Source: Desulfobacterales bacterium (GTDB taxonomy: Bacteria; Desulfobacterota; Desulfobacteria; Desulfobacterales; C00003060). From it: a stretch of 7,663 nt of DNA. The stretch is taken from contig DAOUTV010000066.1 in the NCBI GenBank assembly GCA_030668505.1, positions 1 through 7,663 of the forward strand, given 5' to 3'. This document shows, in pieces, positions 6,539 to 7,663 of the stretch (its first letter is position 1; each line of letters starts with the position of its first letter). The notes beneath the pieces were generated by a model. The model was not told the origin of the DNA. It did not search any database and saw only the letters and a program-made list of their open reading frames with translations. The translations under genes and the position numbers were made by a program.

Positions 6539-7072
6539 TTAATACTTTTCAAGCCGCACCCCCCCCATTATATTGACATCTATTTTTCGACCTTTGCCCT
6601 TATTATTTATCAGATAAACACTGCCATCAGTTCCACCCTGTATGGCCGCCACCCCCTTGGCCGTCATTGAAAAAGAGTTATTCGCAAAGTTAATTCCATC
6701 TCCGCCACCTTGTGAAGTGTCAAATTGAACCTTTGGATACTCATTTGACAGGTTAACGGTTTTTATCACTTCTTCGCCGGCATCGTATTGAGAATTATTG
6801 TTGCTATCTCTAAAAATAGTGTAGCCGGGGCCTGCAGAAAAAAACAGACCACACCGAGTATTGTCACTGACCGCTCGTAACCTGGTCAATTGGACATCAG
6901 AGTAAAGCTGCCGTGCAGCGCCGTTCAAGCTAACCGTGGGCTTGATAGTCAAGTGATAGGTCGGGATTGCAATGATCAAAGACACCGATATGATTGCAAT
7001 AACGACCATCAGTTCCACAAGGGTGAAACCGCTATTGGCCTTGATAAGTCGTGATTCAAAAAAAGATCTCAT
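6539..7072 (-). CDS. fimT: FimT/FimU/GspH-family minor pilin
   Basis: The 177-residue product has leader MRSFFESRLIKANSG, cleavage before FTLVEL (Glu at +5) and a hydrophobic helix to about residue 38. The GspH/FimT-type segment GAARQLYSDVQLTRLRAVSDN (51-71) is followed by a beta-rich C-domain. DSNNNSQYD (89-97) has the D-x-N-x-N-x-x-x-D spacing of a calcium loop, seen in relatives as a conserved D-N-N-D-GE turn. The frame extends upstream to 7180 but without ATG and through the promoter and a repeat, so ATG 7072 is chosen; no clear Shine-Dalgarno precedes it. An eight-G run (plus 6559-6566) lies near the 3' end. As the first gene of the operon it is the FimU/FimT-type connector that joins PilV-PilW-PilX-PilY1 to the major pilin. 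FimT and FimU cannot be told apart here. In some species FimT-like proteins also bind DNA; no evidence here shows that. Confidence 0.9.
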   Translation of the reverse strand: MRSFFESRLIKANSGFTLVELMVVIAIISVSLIIAIPTYHLTIKPTVSLNGAARQLYSDVQLTRLRAVSDNTRCGLFFSAGPGYTIFRDSNNNSQYDAGEEVIKTVNLSNEYPKVQFDTSQGGGDGINFANNSFSMTAKGVAAIQGGTDGSVYLINNKGKGRKIDVNIMGGVRLEKY

Positions 7073-7087
7073 GATGCCGGAATTTAC

Positions 7088-7103
7088 AGCAAGCTTCGTG
7101 CCA
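7088..7103 (-). promoter_or_regulatory. Sigma-54 (RpoN) -24/-12 promoter of the pilin operon
   Basis: On the minus strand TGGCACG-AAGC-TTGCT matches the sigma-54 consensus TGGCACG-N4-TTGCW at every fixed base. The GG lies at 7102-7101 and the GC at 7090-7089. The transcription start would fall near 7078, only about 5 nt before ATG 7072. T4P genes are commonly driven by RpoN with the PilS/PilR system, so this fits. The match is seen directly; activator and start site are inferred. Confidence 0.85.
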
Positions 7104-7155
7104 TAGATCCAACGTGGGGGATGTTTCTCGAGAATTGTGCAAGAATTTTGATAGC

Positions 7156-7189
7156 TTCGCAAAAAATCGGATTCAGTCAATGTGTCATT
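7156..7189. repeat. 34-bp direct repeat, copy 1
   Basis: TTCGCAAAAAATCGGATTCA and the following 14 bases recur at 7615-7648 with one difference (33/34), in the same orientation and 459 bp away. The copies end in TGTGTCATT and then diverge, so this looks like a dispersed intergenic repeat prefix shared by different palindromic units. Confidence 0.85.
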
Positions 7190-7262
7190 TCGACCAAAGG
7201 GAGAAATCTTGCGATTTCAGCAAGTTATGCCTAAGAGATTTCTCGATTTGCTCAAAATGACA
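7183..7262. repeat. 80-bp imperfect palindrome
   Basis: The ends TGTCATTT (7183-7190) and AAATGACA (7255-7262) are perfect inverted copies. Inside them GAGAAATCT (7201-7209) pairs with AGATTTCTC (7236-7244), giving a long bulged hairpin. It overlaps the end of direct repeat copy 1. It has the look of a dispersed TGTCATT-ended repeat; a role as activator site for the sigma-54 promoter is possible but unproven. Confidence 0.7.
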
Positions 7263-7393
7263 AGTTGTGGAGACTTTTTACGAGACCAATCAATATTAGG
7301 GGCGTACATGCTGCCAAGAATCAGCCGCCCGGAGCCGTCAGCTATTAATTAACTTTATAACTATTAAAATATTTTATAGTGAAGCCTCTTAAT

Positions 7394-7532
7394 GTTCCCG
7401 TACAGGGCATCCTGTCTGAGTCTCAGGATGGCGGAACTCGCCGAAGCAATAACCCGCCTTCGCCGAGGCTATGGCGGGTCACCACGCCATTTCAGCCGTC
7501 GTAGCCATATGGCTACTATGGCGAAGTCGGCT
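7394..7532. repeat. Cluster of three hairpin-forming palindromes
   Basis: There are three structures. CATCCTG (7408-7414) pairs with CAGGATG (7424-7430), extended by GTTCC (7394-7398) with GGAAC (7433-7437). ACCCGCC (7452-7458) pairs with GGCGGGT (7473-7479). The 16-bp perfect palindrome GTAGCCATATGGCTAC (7501-7516) is flanked by AGCCG (7494-7498) and CGGCT (7528-7532). None is followed by a clear T-run. They may be repeat-family remnants or terminators of a gene beyond the window. Confidence 0.65.
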
Positions 7533-7614
7533 CATCCCCGTGCTTCCTGACGGAGCATTCTGGCGAAGGTGAGTAAAGTCGCCTCAGCCTATTTTCGTTA
7601 TACACCTTGATGGT

Positions 7615-7648
7615 TTCGCAAAAAGTCGGATTCAGTCAATGTGTCATT
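7615..7648. repeat. 34-bp direct repeat, copy 2
   Basis: This is the second copy of the 7156-7189 repeat, differing at one base. It continues into CCCGCCTGCCAACGC, which is cut off by the window edge and is unlike the sequence after copy 1. Confidence 0.85.
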
Positions 7649-7663
7649 CCCGCCTGCCAACGC

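Larger units (their letters stand above)
7104..7663. other. Non-coding intergenic region upstream of the operon
   Basis: No credible gene is visible on either strand in this stretch of about 560 bp: no open frame with a ribosome site and no recognisable tRNA or rRNA. It holds the dispersed direct repeat, the 80-bp palindrome and a cluster of hairpins listed separately, plus an A/T-rich tract at about 7345-7380. Enhancer sites for the sigma-54 activator would be expected at roughly 7150-7250. Confidence 0.75.

Noticed and set aside
7073..7180. N-terminal extension of the FimT-family frame to TTG 7180
   Set aside because: The extension runs through the sigma-54 promoter and the dispersed direct repeat and has no pilin character. 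A leader of about 51 residues would be atypical.
7354..7384. Sigma-70 promoter in the A/T-rich tract (TTCACT ... TATAAA, minus strand)
   Set aside because: The boxes are weak and the spacing is 19 nt. In such an A/T-rich stretch this is expected by chance, and the sigma-54 element is far stronger and closer.

Overview
The window is the minor-pilin and tip-adhesin operon of a type IV pilus (T4P). All of it reads on the minus strand, so the first gene lies at the high-coordinate end. In transcription order the genes are a FimT/FimU/GspH-family minor pilin (7072-6539), pilV (6368-5961), pilW (5941-5294), pilX (5283-4744) and a very large pilY1 (4615 to beyond base 1, still open at the window edge). 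The four small proteins each have a prepilin leader ending in Gly followed by a hydrophobic helix. PilY1 has a signal peptide, a split von Willebrand A (vWA) region and the C-terminal PilY1/PilC beta-propeller. In characterised T4P systems these minor pilins form a complex with PilY1 that starts pilus assembly and sits at the fibre tip, where PilY1 acts in adhesion, calcium-dependent retraction control and surface sensing. A pilE-type gene often follows pilY1 but would lie outside the window.

Layout. Bases 7104-7663 hold no gene. They carry a 34-bp direct repeat (33/34 identical copies), an 80-bp imperfect palindrome and several hairpins. A textbook sigma-54 (RpoN) -24/-12 element (TGGCACG-N4-TTGCT, minus strand, 7103-7088) lies just before the first minor pilin gene, so the operon is probably under RpoN and an enhancer-binding protein such as PilR. 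The junctions pilV/pilW (19 bp) and pilW/pilX (10 bp) are tight. The junctions fimT/pilV (170 bp) and pilX/pilY1 (128 bp) are each widened by a different palindromic repeat element, one of 141 bp and one of 99 bp with perfect 28-bp arms.

The most distinctive protein feature is in PilY1. Its vWA-like region is interrupted by a long insert holding two tandem modules of about 44 residues that resemble carbohydrate-binding modules of the chitin-binding (CBM5/12) type, followed by a segment with 12 cysteines. This points to a tip adhesin that may bind a polysaccharide.

Organism. Moderate base composition, a sigma-54-driven fimT-pilVWXY1 order and palindromic repeats of a style I associate with Desulfobacterota (former Deltaproteobacteria) suggest a member of that group. 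This is inference. The many plus-strand open frames are antisense shadows of these genes.
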